Source: an uncultured Pelagibacteraceae bacterium (lineage in GTDB: Bacteria; Pseudomonadota; Alphaproteobacteria; Pelagibacterales; AG-422-B15). From it: 64,000 bases of DNA. Location of the stretch: the NCBI GenBank assembly GCA_902617525.1, contig CACMWW010000001.1, forward strand, positions 62,001 through 126,000, given 5' to 3'. Position 1 is the stretch's first letter. Each line of letters begins with the position of its first letter. The notes under the pieces are model-generated. The model was not told the DNA's origin and ran no database searches. It saw nothing but the letters and a program-made list of their open reading frames with translations. Below are positions 8,923 to 18,800 of the stretch, piece by piece. Made by a program: the position numbers and the translations under genes.

Positions 8923-9976
8923 CCAGACCTAAATCTTCTGTTTCATAATTAACTGATGTTGGATCAGTAAAATTACTATAAATACTTCCTGTTAAAGCAA
9001 GCTCTTTGTTATTAAAATATGGTTCTGTATAAGAGATATCATAAGTATTTCTTGTGCTTGCAAAACTAGAAGTTAAATTAAGTTTTTGTCCCTTACCCAA
9101 AAAATTTGTTTCTTTTAGTCCAATATTAAGCGAGGTGGACGTAGCACTAGAGTATCCAGCCCCTAAAGATGCTTCTCCTGTATTCTTCTCTTCAACAGAA
9201 ATTTCCAAGTTTAATTTGTCAGGGTACTCTGTCCTAATTTCTTTTATATCTACTTCAGAAAAAAAATTCAGTGCTCTAATTGAGTCTTTCGAATAGTTAA
9301 TTGCAAATTTGTTATACGCATCACCTTCAGTTAGTGAAAATTCTCTTCTAATTACTTTATCAACTGTTCTTGTATTGCCAGTAATATTGATTTCGTTTAC
9401 GTATACCCTTGGCCCCTCATTAATTTCCAAATTAACGGATACTTCTTTATTTTCATCATCAACATTTAATTGAGGATTAATTTCTATAAATGTATAACCA
9501 CTTAACTCAGCAGTATTTTTTATTTGTTCTACAGATTGCTTTATTTTACCAGCATTATAAAGATCACCAGTTTTGAATGGCAATCTGTTACTTAACATTT
9601 CTGCATTTATTTTTTTTAATTCACTTGTAACCTGAATTTTGCCAAAATTATATTTATCACCTTCACTAACATTTAATATTATCTCAAAATCATTCTTGTT
9701 GAGAGATAGTTGGGCTATTGAAGAAGTAAATTTAAATTCAGGGTATCCATTATTATTATAAAATTCTGTTACAAGTTGCTTATCATATTCCAATTTATCG
9801 GGATCATATCTATCTGCAGAAGACAGAAAACGTAATAATTTTTTTTCTTTTGTCTTCATAATTGATTTAATTTTGGAAGACGAATAAATACTGTTACCAA
9901 GTATTATAATTTTAGAGACTTCTGCTACATCCGATTCCTCAATTTCATATGTAAGGTTTACTCTATTGTTTTCCAA
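8819..9976 (-). CDS. bamA: BamA fragment 2 (POTRA domains and start of barrel; frameshifted)
   Basis: This 385-residue frame carries the end of POTRA2 (from about ENNRVNLTYEIEE), then POTRA3-5, and the first barrel strands (GEASLGAGYSSATSTSLNIGLKETNFLGKGQ). BamA inserts beta-barrel proteins into the outer membrane and is normally essential. At its 5' side the frame opens as GRLSTEITPKVDLLENN. That matches the middle of POTRA2 but lies in a different frame from fragment 1, and roughly 35 residues are missing between the two. At its 3' side it ends out of frame after a poly-T slip. See the finding on bamA. Confidence 0.88.
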   Translation of the reverse strand: MENNRVNLTYEIEESDVAEVSKIIILGNSIYSSSKIKSIMKTKEKKLLRFLSSADRYDPDKLEYDKQLVTEFYNNNGYPEFKFTSSIAQLSLNKNDFEIILNVSEGDKYNFGKIQVTSELKKINAEMLSNRLPFKTGDLYNAGKIKQSVEQIKNTAELSGYTFIEINPQLNVDDENKEVSVNLEINEGPRVYVNEINITGNTRTVDKVIRREFSLTEGDAYNKFAINYSKDSIRALNFFSEVDIKEIRTEYPDKLNLEISVEEKNTGEASLGAGYSSATSTSLNIGLKETNFLGKGQKLNLTSSFASTRNTYDISYTEPYFNNKELALTGSIYSNFTDPTSVNYETEDLGLGVRAQFPIGPNTFLEGRYSLFYIKSKSRLQRNFL

Positions 9977-10359
9977 TAAATCAACCTTAGGAGTAATTTC
10001 TGTCGATAACCTACCTGATCTTTAATTTTACTATTGCCAGTAAACTTTACTAGATTAATTGTAGGGTTTTCCTTTACCTCAATTAAGAGTGAGTTATTTT
10101 CAAATGATATTTCTAAATTTGAAAATAAGTTCGTATTGAACAAATCTTTCAATATTTGATTTCCTAATTCTTCAGAGTATACATCACCCAAATTTGTGTT
10201 TGAATATGAAACAACTGTTTCTATATCAATTCTTTGTGTCCCAATTACATTTATATTTTCTATCCGATTATCGTTAGCTAACGTCGCACTATTTAAATAA
10301 ATAAAGGATAAAAATAAAAAATATAGAATTTTAAATTTTTTTAGCATCTTCATATTCAA
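9958..10359 (-). CDS. bamA: BamA fragment 1 (signal peptide, POTRA1; truncated)
   Basis: This 133-residue frame contains a signal peptide (ILYFLFLSFIYLNSATLA), a full POTRA1 (RIENINVIGTQRIDIETVVSY to LLIEVKENPTI) and the first strand of POTRA2 (VKFTGNSKIKD). After KIKD it diverges into about 20 unrelated residues and stops. The frame start is TTG at 10359, overlapping the dxr stop; ATG at 10353 is the more likely initiator. RseP (site-2 protease), which usually sits between dxr and bamA, is absent here. Confidence 0.88.
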   Translation of the reverse strand: MNMKMLKKFKILYFLFLSFIYLNSATLANDNRIENINVIGTQRIDIETVVSYSNTNLGDVYSEELGNQILKDLFNTNLFSNLEISFENNSLLIEVKENPTINLVKFTGNSKIKDQVGYRQKLLLRLIYWKTIE

Positions 10360-11507
10360 TTACCTAAATATATATTATTATCAATCCAATTATTAATATT
10401 ATTTATATCTATTGGTTTTGGGCTTGTGATATTCTTATTTTTAGCGAAAATTAGTTCTAAATTAATTTCATTAAATTTCACAATATCGTTAAACTTAATT
10501 TTTCCCTTCAAAAATAGATTTACTAAATATTCGTTTAAGTAATTAAATACATGAGGAGCTAAACCACCCATTTTCATCACGTTTGCTCCGAGTCTTATTG
10601 ATGGAAATTTTCTTTGATCTATTGGTATGAATTCAAGCTTAGGATAATTTAATAAATTGTAGCCGTTATCATAATTACAATATTTATCAAATTCAAAAAA
10701 TAATGTTGATATAGGTATTCGCATATCTGGCTTGTTTAAAATTGCAGTACTAATTCCATTTTCATAATTGACAATTGCATGAACTAATGCTTGAGGATGT
10801 ATTATTGCACTAATTTCATTATCCTTTAAATTAAATAAAAATTTTGCCTCAATAATTTCTAAAGCTTTGTTCATCATTGTAGCTGAGTCAATTGATATTT
10901 TTTTACCCATACTCCAAACAGGGTGATTAATTGCCTGTTTTAAGGTGACTTTTTTTAATTGTTGTAACGTTAAATTCATAAAAGGACCACCTGAAGCTGT
11001 AATAGTTATTGATTTATACCTACCAAAACCTTTATTTAAAAGATGGTAAATAGAATTATGTTCAGAATCTAAGGGAACGACTTCAGTAGAATATTTTTTT
11101 GATAACTTATTAAAATTACTTCCAAGAGATATAATACACTCCTTATTAGCTATTCCGACTTTTTTTCCTGATTTAAGTATTTTTAAAAGCAGATCTAATG
11201 ATGAAAGGCCACTATTTGCAAATACTATTACTTCTGTCTTATTAGAAATTATATTACTAAAATCTGAAATATCATTAAATACTTCAAATTGTTTTAAATT
11301 ATATTTTTTAAATAATTTAATTTTTTTTTCATTAAACCCAATTTTTTTAACATTGTATAATTTAGCGATTTTATAAAGTTTACCTAAATTTGAATTACAT
11401 GTAATTCCTTCAATCTTGAATGTGTCTAAATGTTTACTAATAAATGAAATTGTTGATTTTCCAATACTGCCTGTAGCACCAAATATTACAACATTGATTT
11501 TTTTCAT
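10356..11507 (-). CDS. dxr: 1-deoxy-D-xylulose 5-phosphate reductoisomerase
   Basis: This 383-residue NADPH enzyme converts DXP to MEP, the committed step of non-mevalonate isoprenoid synthesis. The N-terminal nucleotide loop FGATGSIGKSTISFI is at about residues 9-23. The substrate and metal residues lie in PLDSEHNS, ITASGGPF and SIDSATMMNKALEIIEA. The gene overlaps the cdsA stop by four bases (ATGA). The MEP product feeds UppS, encoded two genes upstream, and the cdsA-dxr-bamA order matches other proteobacteria except for the missing rseP. Confidence 0.96.
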   Translation of the reverse strand: MKKINVVIFGATGSIGKSTISFISKHLDTFKIEGITCNSNLGKLYKIAKLYNVKKIGFNEKKIKLFKKYNLKQFEVFNDISDFSNIISNKTEVIVFANSGLSSLDLLLKILKSGKKVGIANKECIISLGSNFNKLSKKYSTEVVPLDSEHNSIYHLLNKGFGRYKSITITASGGPFMNLTLQQLKKVTLKQAINHPVWSMGKKISIDSATMMNKALEIIEAKFLFNLKDNEISAIIHPQALVHAIVNYENGISTAILNKPDMRIPISTLFFEFDKYCNYDNGYNLLNYPKLEFIPIDQRKFPSIRLGANVMKMGGLAPHVFNYLNEYLVNLFLKGKIKFNDIVKFNEINLELIFAKNKNITSPKPIDINNINNWIDNNIYLGN

Positions 11508-12148
11508 ATTATTAAACCTAAGATTCCCAGTACAAAGAAAACCATTATGAATGAATCAAATCTATCAAGTAAGCCTCCATGACCAGGCATAATTTTTCCA
11601 GAATCTTTAATGGCTGCATATCTCTTAAGCAGTGATACTAATGTATCACCTGTAAATGATAAAATTATGATAAACAATACATAAAATATTGATAACTTCA
11701 TATTTATTAAAAATAAGTTAAAAAATATTTCCGAAAGAAACAGAGTAAACAGAATTCCAGAAATTAACCCACTAATCGTTTTTCCCGAACTAATTTTAGG
11801 CATTAATTTAATTCCACCTATTAATTTGCCACCTAGATATGAAAACGTATCAAATAACCAAATAATAAAAATAACAGAAATTAAAAATGCTTGAGAAAAG
11901 TTTGTAATTAACAAAAATAAAAAAAGAAAAAAAGATAATGAAGTTATAATAGAATAAAGGTTTAAAATGTATACACTGCCTGCTGTTGCTTTCATATTGC
12001 TTATTTCATTTAAAATAATTGATGCAAATAAAAGATAAACTAGAATTGAGATATAATTACTAAATATTAACGGCAAGATTACCAATGGAATAAATATAAT
12101 TACTGAAAAAATACGATATGATAATTCTTTGTTAAAAAGGTTATACAC
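11504..12148 (-). CDS. cdsA: Phosphatidate cytidylyltransferase (short form)
   Basis: This 214-residue polytopic membrane protein is rich in hydrophobic helices and carries the CDP-diglyceride synthase signature near the C-terminus: GDTLVSLLKR, then IKDSGKIMPGHGGLLDRFDS. It makes CDP-diacylglycerol from phosphatidic acid and CTP, the branch point of phospholipid synthesis. It is shorter than the approximately 270-residue family norm, with fewer N-terminal helices, but the catalytic region is complete. The start is GTG immediately after the uppS stop (TAAGTG). Confidence 0.92.
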   Translation of the reverse strand: MYNLFNKELSYRIFSVIIFIPLVILPLIFSNYISILVYLLFASIILNEISNMKATAGSVYILNLYSIITSLSFFLFLFLLITNFSQAFLISVIFIIWLFDTFSYLGGKLIGGIKLMPKISSGKTISGLISGILFTLFLSEIFFNLFLINMKLSIFYVLFIIILSFTGDTLVSLLKRYAAIKDSGKIMPGHGGLLDRFDSFIMVFFVLGILGLII

Positions 12149-12844
12149 TTATCTACCAAGCTTTCTCTTTCTTTTCATGTAATTATCAAGTGCATTATTA
12201 AAGTTTCTGATCTTAAAGTCAGGCCATAATGTTTTAGTAAAATACAATTCAGCATAAGCGCTCTGCCACAACATAAAATTACTGAGTCTTATTTCTCCAC
12301 CAGTTCTGATAATTAAATCGGGATCTTTAGAGTCAGGAACATAAAGATAATTTTTGAGATTATTAGTTGGTTTATCAAGTTTTCTTATTTTTAATATTGC
12401 ATCATTTATTTCTTGTCTAGATCCATAATTAAATAATAGGTTCACAATCGTACCTTTATTTCGTTTTGTTTTATTGGTAACATCGTCAATTATTTTGAGT
12501 AAACTATTCGATAATTTATTTCTACTACCATAATGTCTTACCCTAAGATTATTTTTATTAGCTTTAAGTTTAAAATCTTGATAGAAAATTTCTATTAATT
12601 TAAATAAATTTTTTATCTCAACTGGATCTCTCTTCCAATTTTCAGTTGAAAATACATAAAAAGATATTTCATTTACTTTGTAATTTAGCTTTTTTAGCCC
12701 TTCGCAGATATATATACAATTTTTGATTCCATTTTCATGACCAATTTTTTTTGTTAATTTATTTTTTTTTGCCCATCTACCATTCCCGTCCATGATAATA
12801 GCAACATGATTAATTTTCTTTTTTAAAAAAATAGATGAATTCAC
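12149..12844 (-). CDS. uppS: Isoprenyl transferase (undecaprenyl diphosphate synthase)
   Basis: This 231-residue cis-prenyltransferase extends farnesyl diphosphate with isopentenyl units to the C55 lipid carrier for peptidoglycan and LPS. The catalytic Asp19 lies in AIIMDGNGRWAKK. The C-terminal IRTGGEIRLSNFMLWQSAYAELYF contains the conserved Arg and Ser residues that bind diphosphate. The start codon is GTG. It lies six bases after frr and directly abuts cdsA. Confidence 0.95.
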   Translation of the reverse strand: MNSSIFLKKKINHVAIIMDGNGRWAKKNKLTKKIGHENGIKNCIYICEGLKKLNYKVNEISFYVFSTENWKRDPVEIKNLFKLIEIFYQDFKLKANKNNLRVRHYGSRNKLSNSLLKIIDDVTNKTKRNKGTIVNLLFNYGSRQEINDAILKIRKLDKPTNNLKNYLYVPDSKDPDLIIRTGGEIRLSNFMLWQSAYAELYFTKTLWPDFKIRNFNNALDNYMKRKRKLGR

Positions 12845-12850
12845 TTAGGG

Positions 12851-13408
12851 TTATATTTTTTTTAATTCTTCTTCTTTAGATCTTAAGATCTCTTCTATTA
12901 ATTTAATATGATCAGCGGTAATTTTTTCAATGATATCCTGGTTTTTTTTAGAATCATCTTGACCTATCTCCTTATCTTTTTCCAATTTTTTTACTTTTTC
13001 TATTCCGTCTCTTCTAATATTTCTTATTGCAATTTTAGTATTTTCAGAAATTTTTCCTGTCATTTTAAGAAACTCGATCCTTCTTTCTTCTGTAAGTTGG
13101 GGAAGAGGAAGCCTAATTAAATTACCTTCAATTATTGGATTTATTCCCAAATCGGACTCACGCAGACATTTATCGACAAGAGATACATTCGAACTATCCC
13201 AAATGTCAATATTGATTGTTCGAGGATCGGGAGTGGTAATATTACCAAGTTGATTAATATTCATTTTCTGTCCATATGCTTCAATTTTAATTGTATCTAG
13301 CATGCTTGGTGATGCCCTTCCTGCTCTTATACCTTTCATATCTGACTTAAAAGTTTGGACTGATGCTTCCATTTTACTATTTATATCTTTTTTAATTGTT
13401 TCAAACAT
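12851..13408 (-). CDS. frr: Ribosome recycling factor
   Basis: This 185-residue two-domain protein splits post-termination ribosomes together with EF-G. The typical N-terminal helix with MKGIRAGRASPSMLD, the small beta domain with NITTPDPRTINIDIWD, and the C-terminal coiled coil ending in EEILRSKEEELKKI are all present at normal length. The start overlaps the pyrH stop by eight bases. The pyrH-frr-uppS order is conserved across many bacteria. Confidence 0.97.
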   Translation of the reverse strand: MFETIKKDINSKMEASVQTFKSDMKGIRAGRASPSMLDTIKIEAYGQKMNINQLGNITTPDPRTINIDIWDSSNVSLVDKCLRESDLGINPIIEGNLIRLPLPQLTEERRIEFLKMTGKISENTKIAIRNIRRDGIEKVKKLEKDKEIGQDDSKKNQDIIEKITADHIKLIEEILRSKEEELKKI

Positions 13409-14120
13409 TGTCTATCAAGGAATATTTATGTTTATTATTATATACATTTTTGAAACAATTTTTTTGTAAAATTGAAAAAATTTTGATTGGTATATTATTG
13501 TCTCTAGCTATGCTCACAGCAGCGCTATCTAAAACTTTAAGATTCTTTGATAAATATTCATTGTATGAAATTAATCTAAATCTTTTTGCATTCTTATTTT
13601 TTTTTGGATCTTTATTATAAATTCCATCGACTTGTGTTGCCTTATAAATCTCATTGCATTCTAGCTCTGCCGCTCTCAAAGCAGAAGCTGTATCTGTTGA
13701 AAAAAATGGGTTACCTGTTCCAGCCGCACATATCACAATCCTACTTTTGTCCATGTGCCTTATTGCTCTTCTTCTTATGTATGTTTCACAAATAGATTGG
13801 ATAGGAAATGCAGACATTACTCTTGTTTCAATATTTAATTTTTCAAGAGAATTTTGCAGTGCAAGACTATTCATTACTGTTGCTAACATACCCATATAAT
13901 CTGCATTGGCCCTGTCCATTCCATTTGCAGAAGCGGCCAATCCTCTAAATATATTTCCGCCACCTATTACTATACATATTTGTATATTTAATTTTCTTAG
14001 AGACAATAAGTCACTTGCAATTCTATTTACTGTATTTAATTCAATCCCGTATTTATTTTTACCCATTAAAGACTCCCCAGATAGTTTGATTAATATCCGG
14101 TTTAAACTTTTTTTGGGCAT
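13401..14120 (-). CDS. pyrH: Uridylate kinase (UMP kinase)
   Basis: This 239-residue hexameric amino-acid-kinase-fold enzyme phosphorylates UMP to UDP. The N-terminal LIKLSGESLMG and GGGNIFRGL glycine loops, YMGMLATVMNSLALQ, and AAGTGNPFFSTDTASALRAAEL are characteristic. Length is standard. It is two bases downstream of tsf, so rpsB, tsf, pyrH and frr look co-transcribed and would share the rpsB leader control. Confidence 0.96.
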   Translation of the reverse strand: MPKKSLNRILIKLSGESLMGKNKYGIELNTVNRIASDLLSLRKLNIQICIVIGGGNIFRGLAASANGMDRANADYMGMLATVMNSLALQNSLEKLNIETRVMSAFPIQSICETYIRRRAIRHMDKSRIVICAAGTGNPFFSTDTASALRAAELECNEIYKATQVDGIYNKDPKKNKNAKRFRLISYNEYLSKNLKVLDSAAVSIARDNNIPIKIFSILQKNCFKNVYNNKHKYSLIDNV

Positions 14121-14122
14121 TT

Positions 14123-14950
14123 TTATGAGCCTATTTCGTACCTAATAAATCTTTTTACAGAGATACTACAATTATTTTTTTCTGAAATTTGATTTATATA
14201 CTGTCCTACAGTAATAGAAGGATCTATAACAAATTTTTGACCTAAAAGTGTATTTTCTTCAATAAACTTTTGTAATTTTCCCTTCAGCATTTTCTCAACT
14301 ATATTGTCAGGCTTGCCTGTATCTTTTAATTGTTGAATTATAATTTCTTTTTCAGAATTTACTAATTCACTGTCAAGATCGACTTCAGAAATTGACTTTG
14401 GACTGAGTGCTGCTATGTGCATACAAATATTTTTTCCAAATGTAGCAAGTTCATTACAATCAGTCTTTAACTCAAGGAGTACACCAATTTTTCCCATACC
14501 TTCACTGACACTGTTGTGCACATAACTAAAAATATTGCCAGTTAGTCTCTCAGATCTCCTAAGAACGATGTTTTCTCCGATTTTGCCAACCGCTGAATTG
14601 ATTAGCTCCATCACCTGTTGATTACTATCTAACTTTTCATTTTTCTGAGAAATTGATATATCCAAAATTGAATTAACTAAATTATGAAACTCCGAATTTC
14701 TTGAAACAAAATCAGTTTCTGAATTTATTTCAATAATCGTTGCGTTTGCACCATTAACCTTTACTCCCACAAGACCCTCATTTGCATCTCTGCTTGATTT
14801 TTTTTCAGCTTTTGCAATGCCTTTTTCTCTTAAGATTTTGAATGCCTGCGTAATATTTCCGTTAGAGTCAGATAATGCTGATTTACATTCCATCATCCCT
14901 GCACCAGACATTTTTCTTAGCTCTTGAACTTCTTTTGCACTAACTGTCAT
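14123..14950 (-). CDS. tsf: Translation elongation factor Ts
   Basis: This 275-residue guanine nucleotide exchange factor recharges EF-Tu. The N-terminal UBA-like part (VQELRKMSGAGMMECKSAL), the core INSETDFVSRNSEF that inserts into EF-Tu, and the HIAALSPKSIS segment are clear. The start overlaps the rpsB stop by 11 bases, which couples it to S2 synthesis. In E. coli S2 represses both genes through the rpsB leader, and the same is likely here. Confidence 0.96.
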   Translation of the reverse strand: MTVSAKEVQELRKMSGAGMMECKSALSDSNGNITQAFKILREKGIAKAEKKSSRDANEGLVGVKVNGANATIIEINSETDFVSRNSEFHNLVNSILDISISQKNEKLDSNQQVMELINSAVGKIGENIVLRRSERLTGNIFSYVHNSVSEGMGKIGVLLELKTDCNELATFGKNICMHIAALSPKSISEVDLDSELVNSEKEIIIQQLKDTGKPDNIVEKMLKGKLQKFIEENTLLGQKFVIDPSITVGQYINQISEKNNCSISVKRFIRYEIGS

Positions 14951-15716
14951 TATTCTCTTTCATTTCAGAGCTTACATTTAGATCATCTTCTGTTTCGTTT
15001 TTTAAATTCTTAGAGTCTCCTTCAAAGTCAATTTTTTCGCTCGATGAATTAATTGTTTCTTTAATTAAAGAGCAATAAAGATCAATTGATCTTCTTGAAT
15101 CATCGTTACCTGGTACTGGATAACTAATTTTATCTGGATCGCAATTGGTGTCTACAATTCCTATGATAGGTATGTTTAATAGGTTTGCTTCTGAAACAGC
15201 AATATGCTCTAACTTTGTATCTATTATAAATACCAAATCAGGCGACTTTTTCATCTCACTAATACCACTTAATGATTTTACAAGTTTCTCATGCTGGTTA
15301 GTAATCTTCAAAATTTCTTTTTTTGTAAATTCATTATCAGGATTAGATTTTAATACTTCTAAATCCTTCATTTTTTTTATTGATTTTGTAATAGTTGACC
15401 AATTAGTTAACATTCCACCCAACCATCGATGATTAACGTAAAATTGATTAGTTTCATTTGCCAATTCTTCAATTTTCTTTGCAGCTTGCTTTTTTGTTGC
15501 TACAAATAAAATTTTTCCACCTTTTGAAACTACACTATCTATAACTTTTAAAGCGTCACTGAGCATTTGTAATGTGTAATTTAGGTTTATGATATGTATA
15601 TTTTCTTTTGTGCTGTGAATGTACTTTGACATTTTAGGGTTCCATCTTTGTGACTTATGTCCAAAGTGAACTCCTGCATCAACAAGTGCTTTTAAATTAA
15701 TGTTAGGTATACTCAT
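14940..15716 (-). CDS. rpsB: 30S ribosomal protein S2
   Basis: This 258-residue S2 protein has the N-terminal LVDAGVHFGHKSQRWNPKMSKYI segment and the coiled-coil/Rossmann core (VNHRWLGGMLTNWSTI, IVDTNCDPDKISYPVPGNDDS). The last 35 or so residues form an acidic, low-complexity tail rich in Glu, Asp, Asn and Ser. The ribosome-binding site GGAG sits five bases before the ATG and forms part of a predicted pseudoknot in the leader, consistent with autoregulation. Confidence 0.97.
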   Translation of the reverse strand: MSIPNINLKALVDAGVHFGHKSQRWNPKMSKYIHSTKENIHIINLNYTLQMLSDALKVIDSVVSKGGKILFVATKKQAAKKIEELANETNQFYVNHRWLGGMLTNWSTITKSIKKMKDLEVLKSNPDNEFTKKEILKITNQHEKLVKSLSGISEMKKSPDLVFIIDTKLEHIAVSEANLLNIPIIGIVDTNCDPDKISYPVPGNDDSRRSIDLYCSLIKETINSSSEKIDFEGDSKNLKNETEDDLNVSSEMKENNDS

Positions 15717-15790
15717 TTTTTCTCCGGTTGTTCATCCACAGCAATTTGACCTAATTTAGGACCGGACAGCTTATGCTATCGCTGTGTGAT
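15717..15790 (-). promoter_or_regulatory. rpsB leader with predicted pseudoknot hiding the ribosome-binding site
   Basis: Read on the minus strand, the leader shows four helices. P1 is CACAGC (15786-15781) with GCTGTG (15742-15737). P2 is GATAGC (15780-15775) with GCTGTC (15770-15765) around an ATAA loop, six pairs with one G-U. P3 is CCTA (15760-15757) with TAGG (15753-15750). A pseudoknot pairs CCGGT (15765-15761) with ACCGG (15728-15724), whose last two bases are part of the GGAG ribosome-binding site. E. coli rpsB is autoregulated by S2 through its leader; this looks like an analogous element. A TATTAT at about 15791-15796 could be the -10 box. Confidence 0.7.
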
Positions 15791-15834
15791 AATAGGGCCA
15801 ATAGATATATTAAAAAAATTAATTTTACAACAGA

Positions 15835-18800
15835 TTATTCAATGAAATCAATTTTCTTTACGCCATTGAAACTCTTCATCTGATTAATCATTTCAGAAGT
15901 TATATTAAATTGACCAGGTATTCTAAGTAATTGATTATTATATATAATTTCAATTTTATTGTTTCCTTTTCTCCATTTTAACTTAGCTAACTCGTTTTTA
16001 GAGAAATTTCCATCAGCGTATATCTTTAATGTTTGTTGTTTAACATTTTTATTATTATTAATTCTAAGATTATTATTATTTAACTTTTCTACTTCTTTAA
16101 AATCAAATACTTTTTTTAGTTCCCCTCTGAGAGTTCCATTTTGTGAGGAAAAATCTACACCTAAAACAAACGAGTCTCCTTCTATTAATAGTTCTCGATA
16201 TTTTCTAAGATTGCTCTCAAAAATGATTAATTCATATATGGAAGAAAGATCAGAAAAATTTAAAAAAGCATAGGTGTTACCTCTAGCTGATCTTTTTTCT
16301 TTTTTTGAGAGGAGAGTTCCACCAATCAGTATATCTTTTTGATTGTGAAAGTCAGAATTTTCCTTTATTTCGTTATATTCTTTTAGTAATAAAGAATTGT
16401 AATTTTTCTTATGCATTTCTAAAGGATGACCTGATAGATAAAAACCTAACATTTCATATTCTTTCATTAACTTATAGTCACGTTTCCATTCACCCTCATT
16501 TTTTAAATGAAAATTTGATAATATAGTTTCACTAAACATATCTTCTTGAGAGTTAAATGCCCTAGTATTTAATGACTTATGATACTTTACAATTTCTGCA
16601 GCATGATTAAAAACATCTGCTCTATTAATCTTAAATTCGTCAAATGCTCCAGCACATGACAATGCCTCAATCGTTTTTTTATTAACCACAGAGCTGTTGC
16701 ATCTATCAATAAAGTCATTTAAATCTTTAAAACTTCCATTTTTATTTCTTTCATCATACAAGTCCTTCATTGATTCAAGTCCAACATTTTTGATTGCTCC
16801 TAATGCATACAGAATTGAGTCATTGTTTCTTAAAAAATTTGGTCCTGAATAATTTATACTTGGTGGCAGTAATTTTATTTTAAGACGTGACAGTTCCTGC
16901 TGAAAAACTGATATTTTATCTGTATTATTAATGTCTAATGTCATTGATGCTGCGAAAAATTCTATTGGATGATGGGTTTTCAAATAAGCTGTTTGAAAAG
17001 CAATCATTGCATATGCTGCTGCATGACTTTTATTAAAGCCATAATCAGCAAACTTTGATAATAAATCAAAAATAGAATTTGCCTCGCTTGTTTTTATATC
17101 CTTTTTGAGACAACCGTCTATAAATCTTTGTTTTTGAGCATTCATTTCTTTTTGTATTTTTTTTCCCATCGCTCTTCTGAGTAGATCTGCTTCGCCATCA
17201 GAATAACCTGATAATTCTCTGGCAACTCCCATAACCTGCTCTTGATATATTACAACTCCATAGGTTTCTTGTAATAAATGCTCTAACAAAGGATGAATAT
17301 AATCTGGCTTTTCTCTGCCATGCTTCCTTTCTATATAACTTGGTATGTTTGCCATCGGACCAGGTCGATATAGTGCAACAATTGCGATAATGTCTTCAAA
17401 CTTATCTGGCTTGAGCTGCTTAAGAGTATCTTTCATTCCAGCACTTTCTAATTGGAAAATCCCTGTTGTTTCTCCAGTGCTTAATAATTCATAAGTCTTT
17501 TGGTCATTAATATTTATATCTTCAATATTAAATGAAGGATTATTATCCTTTACTAATCTTACACAATTATCAATAAGCGTTAATGTTTTTAATCCTAAAA
17601 AATCAAATTTCACTAAGCCTGCATTCTCTACCCATTTCATATCAAACTGAGTTAAAAGAATATCTGAATCTGGATCACTATATATTGGAACATCTTTAAA
17701 CACTTCTTCTTTTGAAATTACAACTCCAGCTGCATGAATTGATGCGTGTCTTTTAAGGCCTTCTAGTTTTAGAGATATGTCCAATAACTTTGCAATCTTA
17801 TTATCTTTGTTTGCCTCTTCATTAAGCCTTGGTTCTTCATCAATATATTGCTGTAGAGTCATGGGTCTTGAAGGGTCAAAAGGCATTAGTTTGCATAGGT
17901 AATCAACTTGGCCATATGGTATACCTAAAACTCTTCCTACATCTCTAATCACTGCGCGTGCTTGTAATTTTCCAAATGTAATTATTTGAGCCACATGATT
18001 ACTTCCATATTTCGTATGAACGTAGTCTAAAACACGGTCTCTTCCATCACGGCAAAAATCAATATCAAAATCTGGTAGAGATACTCGTTCAGGATTTAAA
18101 AATCTTTCAAATATTAGACCAAATTTTATTGGATCCAGGTCTGTAATTTTTAAACACCATGCTACTAGGGACCCTGCTCCTGACCCTCTTCCAGGGCCAA
18201 CAGGTATATCATTATCTTTTGCCCATCTTATAAAATCCGAAACAATTAAAAAATAACCTTCGTATTTCATATCTATAATTATTTTTAACTCTTTTTCTAA
18301 TCTGTTTTCATATTCTTTTTTTATATTTAATTGTGACTCATTGTCTGTTTGTTCACTCATAAATTTTTGAGCGAGATTTTGCTCAAGTCCTCTAAGAGAT
18401 AGTTCTCTTAATAATTTTTTTTCTTGATTATCATCTGTATGGTAAGATGGAAGCACTGGCATTTTAATTTTAGGTCTATGAGAGCACCTTTGAGCGATCT
18501 CAATTGTGTTAAGTAATGCTTCTGGAATATCTAAAAAAAGTTCTTGCATTTCATTTTGGGACTTAAAATAGTGATTTGATGAAAGTCTTTTTCTATCTTT
18601 TTGAGAGACAAAAAGTTTTTTTTCAATACACATAAGCGCGTCATGTGCTTCAAAATGGTCAGGTCCCTCAAAGTAGACATCGTTAGTTGCAACAACTGGT
18701 AAATTATTATCGTATGCTAAATTAAGAATTGTCTCTTCATCAATTCTATAATCATTCCCTCCAATTCTCTGAATTTCTATGTAAAAGTTATCTATAAATT

